A stretch of DNA of 64,000 nt from Anaerolineae bacterium (GTDB taxonomy: Bacteria > Chloroflexota > Anaerolineae > Aggregatilineales > Aggregatilineaceae). A program made the translations under genes and the position numbers. Location: NCBI GenBank assembly GCA_018432315.1, contig JAHDLB010000006.1, forward strand, positions 62,001 through 126,000, read 5' to 3'. Below are positions 8,505 to 17,479 of the stretch, one piece after another. Every line of letters begins with the position of its first letter. Within the stretch, counting starts at the first letter, position 1. The notes under the pieces are model-generated. The model was not told the origin of the DNA. It searched no databases and was given only the letters and a program-made list of their open reading frames with translations.

Positions 8505-10358
8505 ATGACCACGCCACGCAGCCGCCTTCTCGCCGGGTTCGTCCTGATCCTGGGGGTAGCTTTTGCCCTGCGGATTTTCCGGCTCGACAGCGTTCCCCTG
8601 CGCGGCGATGAGGCTTACGCCGTCCAGTACTGGGCCGGATCGCCCATGGACGTCATTCCCGAGCTAGCCGACGAAGAACCTCACCCGCTGGGGACGTTCG
8701 TCTCGTTCTGGGCGTGGAAACAGGTCGCGGGCCCCAGCGAGTTCGCCATGCGCTATTTCCCGCTGCTGGGGAGCCTGCTGGGCGTTGCGGCGGTCGCAGC
8801 CCTGGCCCAGCGCTTGTTCCGCAGCCACGCGATCGGTCTGCTGAGTGCCGCGTTGTGGACCGCCAACCCGTTTCTCATCTGGCACGCCCAGGACGTGCGC
8901 AACTATGCGCTGTGGGCCGCCCTCAGCCCGTTAGCCATGTGGTTTTTCGTGCGTGCCGCCGACCGTAGCCGCCCGCGTGACTGGGCATGGTACGTCGTCG
9001 CCGAGGCCGCCGCCCTGTACATATTCTTCCTCGAGGGCCTGCTGCTCGCCGTGCAGGCCGCCTACCTGCTCATGTTCCGGCGATCGCGCCGCGTCATCGT
9101 CCGCGCCCTCGTCGCCTGGACCGTCCTCGGCCTGCTGCTGGTCCCCTGGTTGGTCCAGCTCTGGTATCTCTCCAACAGCGGCTACGAGGGCACACTAGGC
9201 CGCGGCAGCGCCGATCAGCTCCTGACGTGGTTCTTTCCCATGCTGCTCGTGGGTGATGCGCTGTCGTCGCCGTGGGACGCGGTCTTGCCGCTGGCGTGGT
9301 GCGCCGTCGTCGCCCTGACGATCTGGCGCGGGGCGGCGCGAAAAACCGCGATCTGGCTGGCCCTGTATGCCACCATCCCGATGGGCGCTATCCTCGCCGC
9401 CTCGATCGATATGAGCGTGTTCCACCCGCGCTATGCCATCGCGGTGACGCCCGCGCTGCTCTTATTGACGGCGCGCGCGGCGTTGCTGCGCCCCCGGGCT
9501 GGCGTCCCGGTCCGGCTCGTCACGGGCGCGCTCGTGGCAGTTCTGCTTGCCATCAGCGCCACTACGCTCGTCCCGTACTACCGTGGCGACGATCCCAAGG
9601 CACCGACCTGGCCCCAGGCCGCTGCCTACGTGAGCCAGCGCGCCCAGCCGCCCGATCTGGTCCTCAAGCCGTGGAACGACCCGGCGTTCAACTACTACTA
9701 CACCGGCACCGCCGTCGAGAAAAGCCTCATGCCCAACGTCACGTTGAGCGCCCAACTGGCCGCGGACCTGAATTTCTTCGACACGATCTGGTTCGTCGGC
9801 AGCGATCCCGCCGCGGAAGCGTTTCTCGGCGAGCGCATGCAGCAGCTCAGCCGGGCCACGCTCGGCTCGTTCCCGGTGACCCAGTACCGCGCCTGGGAGC
9901 CAGACCGGGACGAAATCGAGACGCCAGCGAGTGCCACCTTCGGCGATTTCGCCCGGCTGGAGGGCTTCACCCTCACCGGCCCGGACAACACCGCCCCGTT
10001 CATCTCGCTGCTCTTGTTCTGGGAGCCGCTCGCGCAGACGGCGCCCGATTACACGGTCTTCGTGCATCTCCGCGGGCCGCTGGACTCCGCCACCCGGCAG
10101 GGGCCGATCCGTGACCAGGACGACCACCGCCCCCGCGACGGGTTCGCCAGTACCCGCCTGTGGGAGGTTGGCTCGCTGGTGCGCGATCCGTACAGCCTGC
10201 TCAGCGATCCCGCCGCCGCCCTGGCCCCAGGCGAATACGCCATCGAGATCGGATTCTACGATCCCGAAACGGACACGCGCGCGCCGGTCCTGCTCGAATC
10301 GGGGTCGCAGCCGTCCGACAGCTACCGGCTGACCACCTTCACCTGGCCGCGCCCATGA
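8505..10358 (+). CDS. GT39-like membrane glycosyltransferase
   Basis: A 617-residue polytopic membrane protein of the PMT/ArnT type, which transfers sugars from polyprenyl-phosphate donors to extracytoplasmic acceptors. The first loop carries the acidic catalytic motif (RGDEAYAVQYW), followed by about ten hydrophobic helices to ~residue 350. The C-terminal ~250 residues form a soluble region ending in a beta-rich domain (GDFARLEGFTL...YAIEIGFYDPETD). The ATG lies 8 bp after the stop of the NERD-like gene, so the two are likely co-transcribed. Acceptor and sugar cannot be told from sequence. Confidence 0.85.
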   Translation: MTTPRSRLLAGFVLILGVAFALRIFRLDSVPLRGDEAYAVQYWAGSPMDVIPELADEEPHPLGTFVSFWAWKQVAGPSEFAMRYFPLLGSLLGVAAVAALAQRLFRSHAIGLLSAALWTANPFLIWHAQDVRNYALWAALSPLAMWFFVRAADRSRPRDWAWYVVAEAAALYIFFLEGLLLAVQAAYLLMFRRSRRVIVRALVAWTVLGLLLVPWLVQLWYLSNSGYEGTLGRGSADQLLTWFFPMLLVGDALSSPWDAVLPLAWCAVVALTIWRGAARKTAIWLALYATIPMGAILAASIDMSVFHPRYAIAVTPALLLLTARAALLRPRAGVPVRLVTGALVAVLLAISATTLVPYYRGDDPKAPTWPQAAAYVSQRAQPPDLVLKPWNDPAFNYYYTGTAVEKSLMPNVTLSAQLAADLNFFDTIWFVGSDPAAEAFLGERMQQLSRATLGSFPVTQYRAWEPDRDEIETPASATFGDFARLEGFTLTGPDNTAPFISLLLFWEPLAQTAPDYTVFVHLRGPLDSATRQGPIRDQDDHRPRDGFASTRLWEVGSLVRDPYSLLSDPAAALAPGEYAIEIGFYDPETDTRAPVLLESGSQPSDSYRLTTFTWPRP

Positions 10359-10385
10359 AAAAAAACCCCGCCGGTGTGGCGGGGT
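10358..10385 (-). terminator. Rho-independent terminator of the SPFH operon
   Basis: The stem ACCCCGCC/GGCGGGGT (10365-10372 with 10378-10385, 5-nt loop) is followed on the minus strand by a run of T. It terminates the SPFH gene ending at 10419 and abuts the GT39 stop codon. Confidence 0.9.
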
Positions 10386-10418
10386 CGGTCGCTTTCATGC
10401 GGATGTGCGCGAGCGGGA

Positions 10419-11504
10419 TCAGCCTTCAAGCTCCTTGAGGCGCGTCTCCCATTTCTCGTACAGCTTCTCGTAGATCTTCTCGGAGACTTCGCCATTCATC
10501 AGTTTCGCATCGAGTTGGTCCAGGTAAGCGCGAATCTCCTCGGCGGTCTGCGGCGCGGCAGCCTCCCCGGCGGGCGTCGCCGGGGCCGCGGGCTGTCCCC
10601 CGCCTCCCTGATTCTGCATCATCTGCTGCATCATCTGCATCATCATCATTTGCTGCTGCTGTTGGAGCGCCGCCGCGTCCGGATTGAGCGCCGAGCCGAT
10701 CTGCTGCCCGACGCCCAGGCCAACACCGGCCCCCGCCAGGCCGCCGCCCATGCCCTCGTTGCTCGCCGCGTGGTCGGCCACTTCCAGCCGGCGAATCCGC
10801 TCGTAGGTCTCGAAATCGACGTAGTTGCGCAGCTCCTCCGTGCTCACGTCCTTGGCCGTGAACGGCTTAGCCTCGAACGCTTTGATCCGCATCCCGATCT
10901 GGGCGAACTGCTCGTTGAGCCGGGCCAGTGCGGCGCCTTCCAGGTCCGACAGCAGGCGGTTGGCATCCATGATGCTCGCCGCGCCCGACGAGGAAATCAG
11001 CGTTGCGATGTCGCTGAGCAGCATCGACTGAATACGATCGCGAATGTCGCCCAGGCGAGTGATGGGCTTCCCCACGCCGTACTGCTTGACGAACCGGACC
11101 GGGTCCTCGATGCCGATATCGATGACGCCGTGCGTGATCAACAGCACGACTCCCACGCCTTTGCCCGGTGTCTCCAACACAATCGGCGGATTGGTGCCCC
11201 AGCCCACCTGCGGCAGGTCCTTCAAGTTCACGAAATACAGGTCTGCGGTGAAAGGCGTCCGGCCACCGGTCGCCAGGCCGATCAGGCCCGACAGCAGCGG
11301 CAGGTTGGCCGTGCTGAGCGTGTGCGTCCCTGGGCCGAGCGCGTCCAGCACCTGCCCGCCGCGCACGAATACCGCCGCCTGGCTTTCCTGCACGATCACC
11401 TGCGAACCCATCCGAAAGTCACCGCTGCCGCCCTGTGGTTCGCGGTAGACGAGCTCGTCATCCATTACATTGACGTGATCAACTACATCGATAATACGTG
11501 GCAT
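10419..11504 (-). CDS. SPFH/Band-7 domain protein (YdjI/virion-core-like)
   Basis: A 361-residue protein without a signal peptide or clear transmembrane helix. The N-terminal ~250 residues fit the SPFH-type family annotated as virion-core/YdjI-like (QVIVQESQAAVFVRGGQ, GPGTHTLSTANLP, then coiled AALARLNEQFAQIGMRI). A Gly-rich turn, a Gln/Met-rich stretch (~290-310), an Ala/Pro linker and a short C-terminal helical hairpin (RAYLDQLDAKLMNGEVS) follow. SPFH proteins form oligomeric membrane-associated scaffolds. ATG 11504 has a good ribosome-binding site (AAGGAGA). It lies 22 bp after the small coiled protein below. Confidence 0.85.
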   Translation of the reverse strand: MPRIIDVVDHVNVMDDELVYREPQGGSGDFRMGSQVIVQESQAAVFVRGGQVLDALGPGTHTLSTANLPLLSGLIGLATGGRTPFTADLYFVNLKDLPQVGWGTNPPIVLETPGKGVGVVLLITHGVIDIGIEDPVRFVKQYGVGKPITRLGDIRDRIQSMLLSDIATLISSSGAASIMDANRLLSDLEGAALARLNEQFAQIGMRIKAFEAKPFTAKDVSTEELRNYVDFETYERIRRLEVADHAASNEGMGGGLAGAGVGLGVGQQIGSALNPDAAALQQQQQMMMMQMMQQMMQNQGGGGQPAAPATPAGEAAAPQTAEEIRAYLDQLDAKLMNGEVSEKIYEKLYEKWETRLKELEG

Positions 11505-11526
11505 TGCAGAATCTCCTTGATGTGCC

Positions 11527-12048
11527 CTACTCGATACCCTTAAGCACGTTTTCACGCAGGTTATACGCCTCGTTGGCCTCAATGGTCAGGGCGTCCAGCT
11601 CGCGGATCGCCTCGTCGACGCCTTCGTTGTTCGCTGCCGCGTCCTGCAGGGCGTCCAGCTTTTCTTTGAACTTGTCGGCGTAATCTAGCAGCGCCTGGTC
11701 GAACGAATAGACCACCGCCAGGTCGTCCGGCCCGATCTTGACCGCGTCGAAGAACCCGGAATAGCCGGGCGTGTCGGTTGCCACGCGGTCCACGAACGTC
11801 TGGAATTTCGACTTGGCGCTGCGCGTCTTGCTCATATAGGCCAGACCGCCGCCGTCAAGCAGCATAGTCTCGATAGAGGGCAGGCGGTTGAGCTGCGTTT
11901 TCAACTGGCCGGCCACATACTCGCGGATCAGTCGATCCGCCTGTCGCCGCGCGTTCATCTCCATGTAACCCCGGAAGCCGGGAATGCGCGCCAATAAGCC
12001 TTCCACCGATCCCCGCTCACGAACAATCCGGCTGTACAGATCGTCCAT
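11527..12048 (-). CDS. Helical protein of unknown function, operon partner of SPFH protein
   Basis: A 173-residue, largely alpha-helical, charged protein without signal peptide or membrane segment. No family was recognised. ATG 12048 (MDDLYSRIV) was preferred to the upstream in-frame start at 12090 because GGGAG lies upstream and the extra residues look like untranslated leader. Its close spacing to the SPFH gene and shared terminator suggest the two act together, perhaps as scaffold and accessory. Confidence 0.75.
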   Translation of the reverse strand: MDDLYSRIVRERGSVEGLLARIPGFRGYMEMNARRQADRLIREYVAGQLKTQLNRLPSIETMLLDGGGLAYMSKTRSAKSKFQTFVDRVATDTPGYSGFFDAVKIGPDDLAVVYSFDQALLDYADKFKEKLDALQDAAANNEGVDEAIRELDALTIEANEAYNLRENVLKGIE

Positions 12049-12134
12049 CGTCTGTTTTCTCCCTTGTTGGAAACCCAGTAACTCAAGCATACATCAGAGC
12101 CCCAGGCAGCACAAACCTCATTCTTGGGGGAATG

Positions 12135-12143
12135 TGATATAAT
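12135..12143 (+). promoter_or_regulatory. Extended -10 promoter of the NUDIX gene
   Basis: TGATATAAT (TATAAT at 12138-12143) is a consensus extended -10, 43 bp upstream of the NUDIX start codon. No clear -35 is present, which such promoters tolerate. Confidence 0.75.
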
Positions 12144-12186
12144 CGCGTTGATTTATGGTCACTTCTACCACGGAAAGCAAGACGAT

Positions 12187-12720
12187 ATGGGCGCAAAGGA
12201 TCAGGGTGCAGACGCCACCGCGGGCCGCTGGTTGACGATTCCCCGCACGCTGTGCTTCGTCACGCACGGCGACGACGTCCTGCTGCTCAAGCGGGCAGCG
12301 CACAAGCGAGTGTATCCGGGCCGCTACAACGGATTGGGCGGCCACCTGGAACGGGACGAAGACCCGCTGACGGGCGCCATCCGCGAAGTCCGCGAAGAAA
12401 CGGGCCTCGCCGTGACGCAGGCGCAGTTTTGCGGCGTCATTCACGTCGATGCCGGGGAACAAACGGGCATCCTGGTGTTTGTGTTCCGGGCCGAGGCCGC
12501 CAACCGCCAGTTCACCGACTCCGACGAGGGCACGTTGGAATGGGTCCCGCGCGCTCGTGTCGACTCGCTGCCGGTCGTCGAAGACCTGCCGATCATGCTG
12601 GCGCGCATCTTCGACGATTCGCGGCCACTTCCGTTTTTTGCACATTCAAGCTACGATAGTAACGATGAGTTGCTTCTCCGGTTCGCGCAGCCGGACGAAG
12701 GACATTCGATCAACGAATAA
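12187..12720 (+). CDS. NUDIX hydrolase (MutT/8-oxo-dGTP diphosphatase-like)
   Basis: A 177-residue hydrolase of nucleoside diphosphates linked to another moiety. The NUDIX box is complete: G-x5-E-x7-REVREETGL around residues 55-77, binding the catalytic metal. The preceding residues (LLLKRAAHKRVYPGRYNGLGGH) fit the MutT/MTH1 branch that cleans oxidised nucleotides, though other substrates are possible. ATG 12187 follows GGAAAG and lies downstream of the predicted transcription start; the in-frame extension back to 12124 would run into the promoter. It precedes the DUF5060-type gene by 38 bp, but a functional link is unlikely. Confidence 0.9.
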   Translation: MGAKDQGADATAGRWLTIPRTLCFVTHGDDVLLLKRAAHKRVYPGRYNGLGGHLERDEDPLTGAIREVREETGLAVTQAQFCGVIHVDAGEQTGILVFVFRAEAANRQFTDSDEGTLEWVPRARVDSLPVVEDLPIMLARIFDDSRPLPFFAHSSYDSNDELLLRFAQPDEGHSINE

Positions 12721-12758
12721 ACTTTTCGCGTTCATAGACAAAGAACTAGACTTCTGCC

Positions 12759-15494
12759 ATGCTGGGACGACATACCACCACACACCTTTCGTTTGTTTTG
12801 ATCATCGGGCTGCTGCTCGCTGGCGTCTTCGTCATTCCGACGCTGGCCCAACAGGCGACGCCCACCCCCACCACCACCGGCGAGCCGGTCGACACGGACA
12901 CGCCATCGCCATCACCCTCCCCCACCATCACACCGATCCCTGAGGTGAACTTCGTCGATCCCATCGCGCTTTACAGCCTGCTCGAAATCGACCTCCACCT
13001 GCCGTTCACCGTAGACAACCCGTACGATCCCGAGCAGATCGACGTGGCCGGCAGCTTCACGTCGCCGGATGGCAGTACGCTGGCCGTCCCGGCGTTCTAC
13101 ATGCAGCCCTTCCGCCAGATCTGCACCGCCAACTGCACGTCCGAGGTCCTGCGCGCCGCGGGTAGTTTCCGCTGGCGCATCCGCTTCACGCCCACCGAGG
13201 TCGGCACCTGGACCTACACGGTCACGGCGCGCAGCGCGGAGAGAGTCGCCGCCGTTCAGGAAGGCTCGTTCGACGTGGAGCCGTCCGACAGCCGGGGATT
13301 CGTTCGCGTGGGCGAGAACCCGCGCTATTTTGCCTTCGACAGCGGCGCGCCGTACTTCCCGGTTGGCGAGAATCTGGCGTGGTCCGCCGAGGACGAAGGC
13401 GGCATTTTCGCCTACGAGGAATGGCTGGACCGCCTCAGCGCCGCCGGGGCGAACTACGCCCGCGTGAACGTCGATATTCCCTGGTTCATTGGCCTGGACT
13501 GGCCTGGCCCAGCCGGTGACTACACCGCCAGCCAGGACGCGGCATGGCGCATGGACACGCTGCTGCAGATGGCCGAGGAACGCGGCATTTACCTCCAGGT
13601 CGCGCTGGTCTGGCACCAGGCATACCTCACCGCCGGCACACCCGGCACCGGCAGCGCGCTCGAATCGATGAATGCTACATCCTGGGCCGACAACCCGCTC
13701 AATGCCGCGAACGGCGGCCCGCTGGATGGCCCTTCGGCCATGTTCTTCGATGCCACTGCCCGCAAGCTGCTCCAGCACCGGATGCGCTACGCGGTCGCGC
13801 GGTGGGGGTACAGCCCGCACATTTTCGCCTGGGAGATCGTCGATCAGATCGACCAGATGTTGGGCTATACGCCGGCCCGCGCCAGGCCGTGGCTCCAGCA
13901 AGCAGCCGGTTACCTGCGCAACGTCGACGCCTACGAGCACCTGGTCACCGCGGGCGCCAGCGAGCCGGACCCCACGCTGTGGGAGCTTTCCGCGCTGGAT
14001 TTCGCCCAGATCCGCTATCACCAGCCGCCCGCCACCCGGACATCGACCGACCAGGTTTCGACCCTTCTCGGCATCGTGGGGCAGGCGCTCTCGCAGACGT
14101 CCGGCCCGGTGTTGATCTCTGAGTACGCGCTCGACTCGGATACGCCGCCGGTCGAACAGGACCCCGCCGGCGTTCACCTCCGCAACGTGCTGTGGGCTAC
14201 GGCCTTTTCCGGCGCGGCGGGGAGCGCCATGCCCTGGTGGTGGGATTCGTACATCGACGCCCAGGAGCTTTACCGCGTCTTCACCCCCCTCGCCCTGTTC
14301 AAGCAGGGGATTTCGTGGAACGCGCCCGGCCTGGTATCCATTCAGCCGCAGCTCGTCGCAAACGACCCGGTCGAGTATGCGCCGCTGCGCATCGACGACT
14401 TCAACCGCGACTTCCCCGGTGAGTCGCCGCTCGACACGATCTACCGCCTGACGTCCGATGGCGCGGTGCCGCCGTCCGCGCAGCTTTCGAGCTACCTGTA
14501 CGGCGAATTCAACGTCGAGCGCAGCCGCCCGCAGACTTTCCAGATCACCCCGCCCCAGGACACGGAGCTGACGATCGCCATCCGCGACGTGTCGGGAACG
14601 GCCCCCGCCATCCTGGTGATCAACGTCGACGGTGTCGAGGTCGCCCGCGTCGATTTCAGCCCCGGCAGCCAGGACATCCTGGTCACCGTGCCGATCAGCG
14701 CCGGGGAGCATACGCTCGTGCTAGACAATCTGGGGCAGGACTGGCTCCAGCTCGACTACATCGAAATCGCGGCCTACCGGGCGCCGCTGCGCGTCCTGGC
14801 CCTGGCCGATCGCGATCGCGGTGTCGCCGTGGCCTGGGCGCACCATCGCGGCTATACGTGGCAGGCCGCCAACGGGGGCGCCGCGCGGGAGCCGCTCGAC
14901 TACAGCCTGCTGTTCCCCAACATGCCCGAGGGCACCTACCGCGTCACGTTCTGGGACACCTCCAGCGGCGCGGTCATCGGTGAGGACAGCATCACGCTCA
15001 GCGAGGACGAGGCGACCGGCACCCTGCGGCTGGCGCTGCTGCCCGTCACCTCTCAGATTGCCGTGAGCGCGGCGCGCATAGCCGGGCCCGACACCGAGGC
15101 GACGCGTGCCAGCACCCAGATCGCAACCCGCACACCCCAGGTCAGCCTGACACCGACGGCGACCGATACGCCCACCGCGACCGACACGGCGACGCCCACG
15201 CCTTCCGCAACCCCGACGGCGACCGACACACCGACCCTCACGCCCACGCCGACGGCAACCGACACGGCAACCAGCACGCCGACTGACACGCCTACGCCCA
15301 CGGAGACCAACACGCCGCGCCCGACGCGCACCCCGCGTCCGACCAACACGCCGACTGATACCCCAACGCCCACCGACACGGCGACGCCCAGGCCGACGAA
15401 CACGCCCACGGTATCGCCGACGCGCACCAACACACCGACTCCGACAGCGAGCAACACCCGCAGCCCGCTGGACGACATCGTCCCGCCGAACTAG
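12759..15494 (+). CDS. Secreted DUF5060-type glycoside-hydrolase-like protein, acid/base Glu replaced
   Basis: A 911-residue secreted protein: signal peptide (cut near LAQQA), Thr/Pro linker, DUF5060-like beta domain (~65-185, [19 protein letters not shown]), a clan-A-type (beta/alpha)8 barrel (~190-520; [24 protein letters not shown]), a beta carbohydrate-binding-like domain, and a ~110-residue Thr/Pro C-terminal tail. In clan A the acid/base Glu follows Asn after a WE motif; here the site reads AWEIVDQID, with Asp362-Gln363 where Asn-Glu is expected. The putative nucleophile Glu is kept (LISEYAL). Activity may be lost or altered. The start lacks a clear ribosome-binding site. A shared terminator separates it from a convergent LysM/GH-like gene. 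Confidence 0.8.
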   Translation: MLGRHTTTHLSFVLIIGLLLAGVFVIPTLAQQATPTPTTTGEPVDTDTPSPSPSPTITPIPEVNFVDPIALYSLLEIDLHLPFTVDNPYDPEQIDVAGSFTSPDGSTLAVPAFYMQPFRQICTANCTSEVLRAAGSFRWRIRFTPTEVGTWTYTVTARSAERVAAVQEGSFDVEPSDSRGFVRVGENPRYFAFDSGAPYFPVGENLAWSAEDEGGIFAYEEWLDRLSAAGANYARVNVDIPWFIGLDWPGPAGDYTASQDAAWRMDTLLQMAEERGIYLQVALVWHQAYLTAGTPGTGSALESMNATSWADNPLNAANGGPLDGPSAMFFDATARKLLQHRMRYAVARWGYSPHIFAWEIVDQIDQMLGYTPARARPWLQQAAGYLRNVDAYEHLVTAGASEPDPTLWELSALDFAQIRYHQPPATRTSTDQVSTLLGIVGQALSQTSGPVLISEYALDSDTPPVEQDPAGVHLRNVLWATAFSGAAGSAMPWWWDSYIDAQELYRVFTPLALFKQGISWNAPGLVSIQPQLVANDPVEYAPLRIDDFNRDFPGESPLDTIYRLTSDGAVPPSAQLSSYLYGEFNVERSRPQTFQITPPQDTELTIAIRDVSGTAPAILVINVDGVEVARVDFSPGSQDILVTVPISAGEHTLVLDNLGQDWLQLDYIEIAAYRAPLRVLALADRDRGVAVAWAHHRGYTWQAANGGAAREPLDYSLLFPNMPEGTYRVTFWDTSSGAVIGEDSITLSEDEATGTLRLALLPVTSQIAVSAARIAGPDTEATRASTQIATRTPQVSLTPTATDTPTATDTATPTPSATPTATDTPTLTPTPTATDTATSTPTDTPTPTETNTPRPTRTPRPTNTPTDTPTPTDTATPRPTNTPTVSPTRTNTPTPTASNTRSPLDDIVPPN
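15148..15450 (+). repeat. Imperfect Thr/Pro-coding repeat tract
   Basis: Degenerate short repeats of ACGCC/ACxGA type encode a Thr-Pro-Thr tail of the upstream secreted protein. They have no constant spacer and no palindromic unit. Such tails are wall-spanning or glycosylated linkers in related bacteria. Confidence 0.8.
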
Positions 15495-15524
15495 CGGCGC
15501 GCTGCCACCGCAACGCAACTCGAA

Positions 15525-15566
15525 TCAAAAAGCCCGGCAGGCCAACACTCACCGGGCTTGTTTTTC
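15525..15566. terminator. Bidirectional terminator between convergent GH-like genes
   Basis: The stem AAGCCCGG/CCGGGCTT (15530-15537 with 15552-15559) is flanked by a T-run after it on the plus strand and by an A-run before it, so it can stop transcription both ways. Confidence 0.9.
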
Positions 15567-15584
15567 GAACGTTCGGCGCTGGTA

Positions 15585-17222
15585 CTACTTCGCCAGCGCT
15601 TCGACCGCCAGGTAGGCCGGTCGCGGGTTCCCGGCAGGATCGAGCAGGCTCCACATACACTGCTCGCCGGTCACGCCCACCACCATGCAGAAGTTGAGAT
15701 TCCATAGGAACATCGGGCCCACGTACCCCAGCTCGCGCCCCAACTGGTACCCGCGCACGATGTACTGGGCCTGTTCGTCCAGGCTCGTGTACGACACGAA
15801 CGCGAAGTCCGCCGGGAAGTCCACACCTGGATCGACGTTCAGGCCGTCGTTCGACCCCCAGCCAAACTGGGTCGGCCAGATGTACGTGCCGCTGTCGCCA
15901 TTCTGGACCATGATCTCGCGGTAGTCTTGCAGCGTGTCCTTGAAGAAGAAGCTCGGGTGATCGTCGTAGGCGGGCACCGCCGGACGGTTGGTACGGCAGC
16001 ATGTGCTGTCCGGAGGGTTGCCCCACCCGTTGGGATGCGCCCCGATCGCGTCGGCCCAGTCTGCGACACCAGCCGCGTACATCTGGCGCAGATACACCCG
16101 GTCGTCGATGGCGTTCACGCCGTCGTTGAAGCCGGTTGGCGCCAGCCCGCCGGTCACGACGATGATCGTCGGATCGACCGTCTTGATCGCCGTGTAGGCC
16201 AGCCGGAGCATCTCGACGTAACTGGCAGCGCTGATACCGCGCGGCGTGTTCCACTCGCGGCGCAGGTTCTGCTCGTTCCAGATTTCGTACGCGGTCACGC
16301 GGTCCTGGTACCGTTCCGCCAGCGCGCCCACGAAATCCGCGTAGGTCTGGTAATCGGTCGGTGGGCCTTTCTCCTGGTCGGAATCGCGCGCCCAGCTCGG
16401 CGCCGATGTCACGCTCAGCAGGATCGACAGGTCCTGCGCTTCCAGCGCGTCGACCATCTCGTCGATCGGAGCCCAGTTGATCGTCCCTTGAACCGGCTCG
16501 TAGAGCGCCCATTCGACCTGCTGTTTGGCCCAGGCGGCCCCCAGGCTCTTCGCGGAGGCGGCGATCATCCCCATGTCCTGGTTGGGCAAATGAACCTGAA
16601 CGCCATACGCGAAGCCGATGTTCGCCGCAGCATTCGGAGGCGGTGTTGCAGCCGCGTCGGCGGGCGCCGGTTGGGCCGCCGCCTCAGCACCTGGTGCCGA
16701 TTCGGTCGGGAGCGACACGGCCTGGGCATCCGCTGCGCCGGTCACCGGAATGCGCAGCGACTGGCCGACGGTGATCAGGTTCGGGTTGGTGATCCCATTG
16801 TGAGCGGCCAATGCCGCCGCGGTCGTGTTGTACCGCAGCGCGATGCGATTCAGATTCTCGCCCGCCTGGACCACGTGAACGATCTCGCCGCCATCCGCAG
16901 GCGGCGCGGTTGTGGGCGCGGGAGTCACCGTTGGAGTGCCGGGCAGCGTGGTCGGAAGAGGAGTCGCCGCCGTTGGGACTGCCGTCGTGGGGATGATCAG
17001 GACCTGTCCCACGTAAACCATATTCGGATTCGTAATGCCGTTCGCCTGGGAAATCGCCGTGACGGTGGTGCCGTATCGCAAGGAAATCCGATAAAGGTTC
17101 TCGCCGGCCTGCACCGTATGCGTCATTTGCCCACCGCTGTCCTGCGCGCTCACGATCCCCGGGACCAGGACCAGGCAGGTCACCAACAGGACAAGCGTCA
17201 ACAGTCTTCGCACATGCTGCAT
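15585..17222 (-). CDS. Secreted LysM glycoside-hydrolase-like protein, nucleophile Glu replaced by Gln
   Basis: A 545-residue secreted protein: signal peptide (cut near VSAQD), two LysM modules (HTVQAGENLYRISLRYG and HVVQAGENLNRIALRYN), linkers, then a (beta/alpha)8 glycoside-hydrolase-like domain (~195-545). The acid/base motif YEIWNEQN is intact. At the second catalytic strand the sequence is WPTQFGWG with Gln452, where the paralogue at 45393-46796 has FTEIGY with Glu. The double start ATG-ATG was resolved to 17222, seven bases after GGAGG. The LysM modules should hold it on the cell wall. It may bind rather than hydrolyse glycan. Confidence 0.83.
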   Translation of the reverse strand: MQHVRRLLTLVLLVTCLVLVPGIVSAQDSGGQMTHTVQAGENLYRISLRYGTTVTAISQANGITNPNMVYVGQVLIIPTTAVPTAATPLPTTLPGTPTVTPAPTTAPPADGGEIVHVVQAGENLNRIALRYNTTAAALAAHNGITNPNLITVGQSLRIPVTGAADAQAVSLPTESAPGAEAAAQPAPADAAATPPPNAAANIGFAYGVQVHLPNQDMGMIAASAKSLGAAWAKQQVEWALYEPVQGTINWAPIDEMVDALEAQDLSILLSVTSAPSWARDSDQEKGPPTDYQTYADFVGALAERYQDRVTAYEIWNEQNLRREWNTPRGISAASYVEMLRLAYTAIKTVDPTIIVVTGGLAPTGFNDGVNAIDDRVYLRQMYAAGVADWADAIGAHPNGWGNPPDSTCCRTNRPAVPAYDDHPSFFFKDTLQDYREIMVQNGDSGTYIWPTQFGWGSNDGLNVDPGVDFPADFAFVSYTSLDEQAQYIVRGYQLGRELGYVGPMFLWNLNFCMVVGVTGEQCMWSLLDPAGNPRPAYLAVEALAK

Positions 17223-17337
17223 CATTATGCCTCCTTTGGGTGGTGACATCTTGTCGCTCTCATCATAGTACAATTCGTTACCACGCGCCATTCATTATTT
17301 CAGGCGAATCCGCCGCGCATCGATCATGGTCCATCAT

Positions 17338-17362
17338 GGCCCCGCCACGCCAGGGCGGGGCC
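17338..17362. other. Strong GC hairpin between divergent genes
   Basis: GGCCCCGCC/GGCGGGGCC (17338-17346 with 17354-17362) forms a 9-bp stem with a 7-nt loop and no T-run. It lies upstream of both divergent genes. Role unknown; it could be a regulatory or residual terminator structure. Confidence 0.4.
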
Positions 17363-17479
17363 GGGAATCACTGCCCACCGGCGTTCGCATCATCGGCCAA
17401 ACGCAGGTAGAATTTTCCGCGTCACTTGGTTGCCCCACGATGCCATTCCATCACGGATTTCAGGAGGACACAGACATCG

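Noticed and set aside
12912-14711. 599-codon minus-strand frame opposite the DUF5060-type gene
   Set aside because: Low-complexity Arg/Gly/Ala composition and no ribosome-binding site; the plus-strand gene has clear domains and a signal peptide.
15148-15450. Short-period repeats that could suggest a CRISPR or satellite
   Set aside because: Units vary in length and sequence, have no spacers, and encode a Thr/Pro tail in frame.
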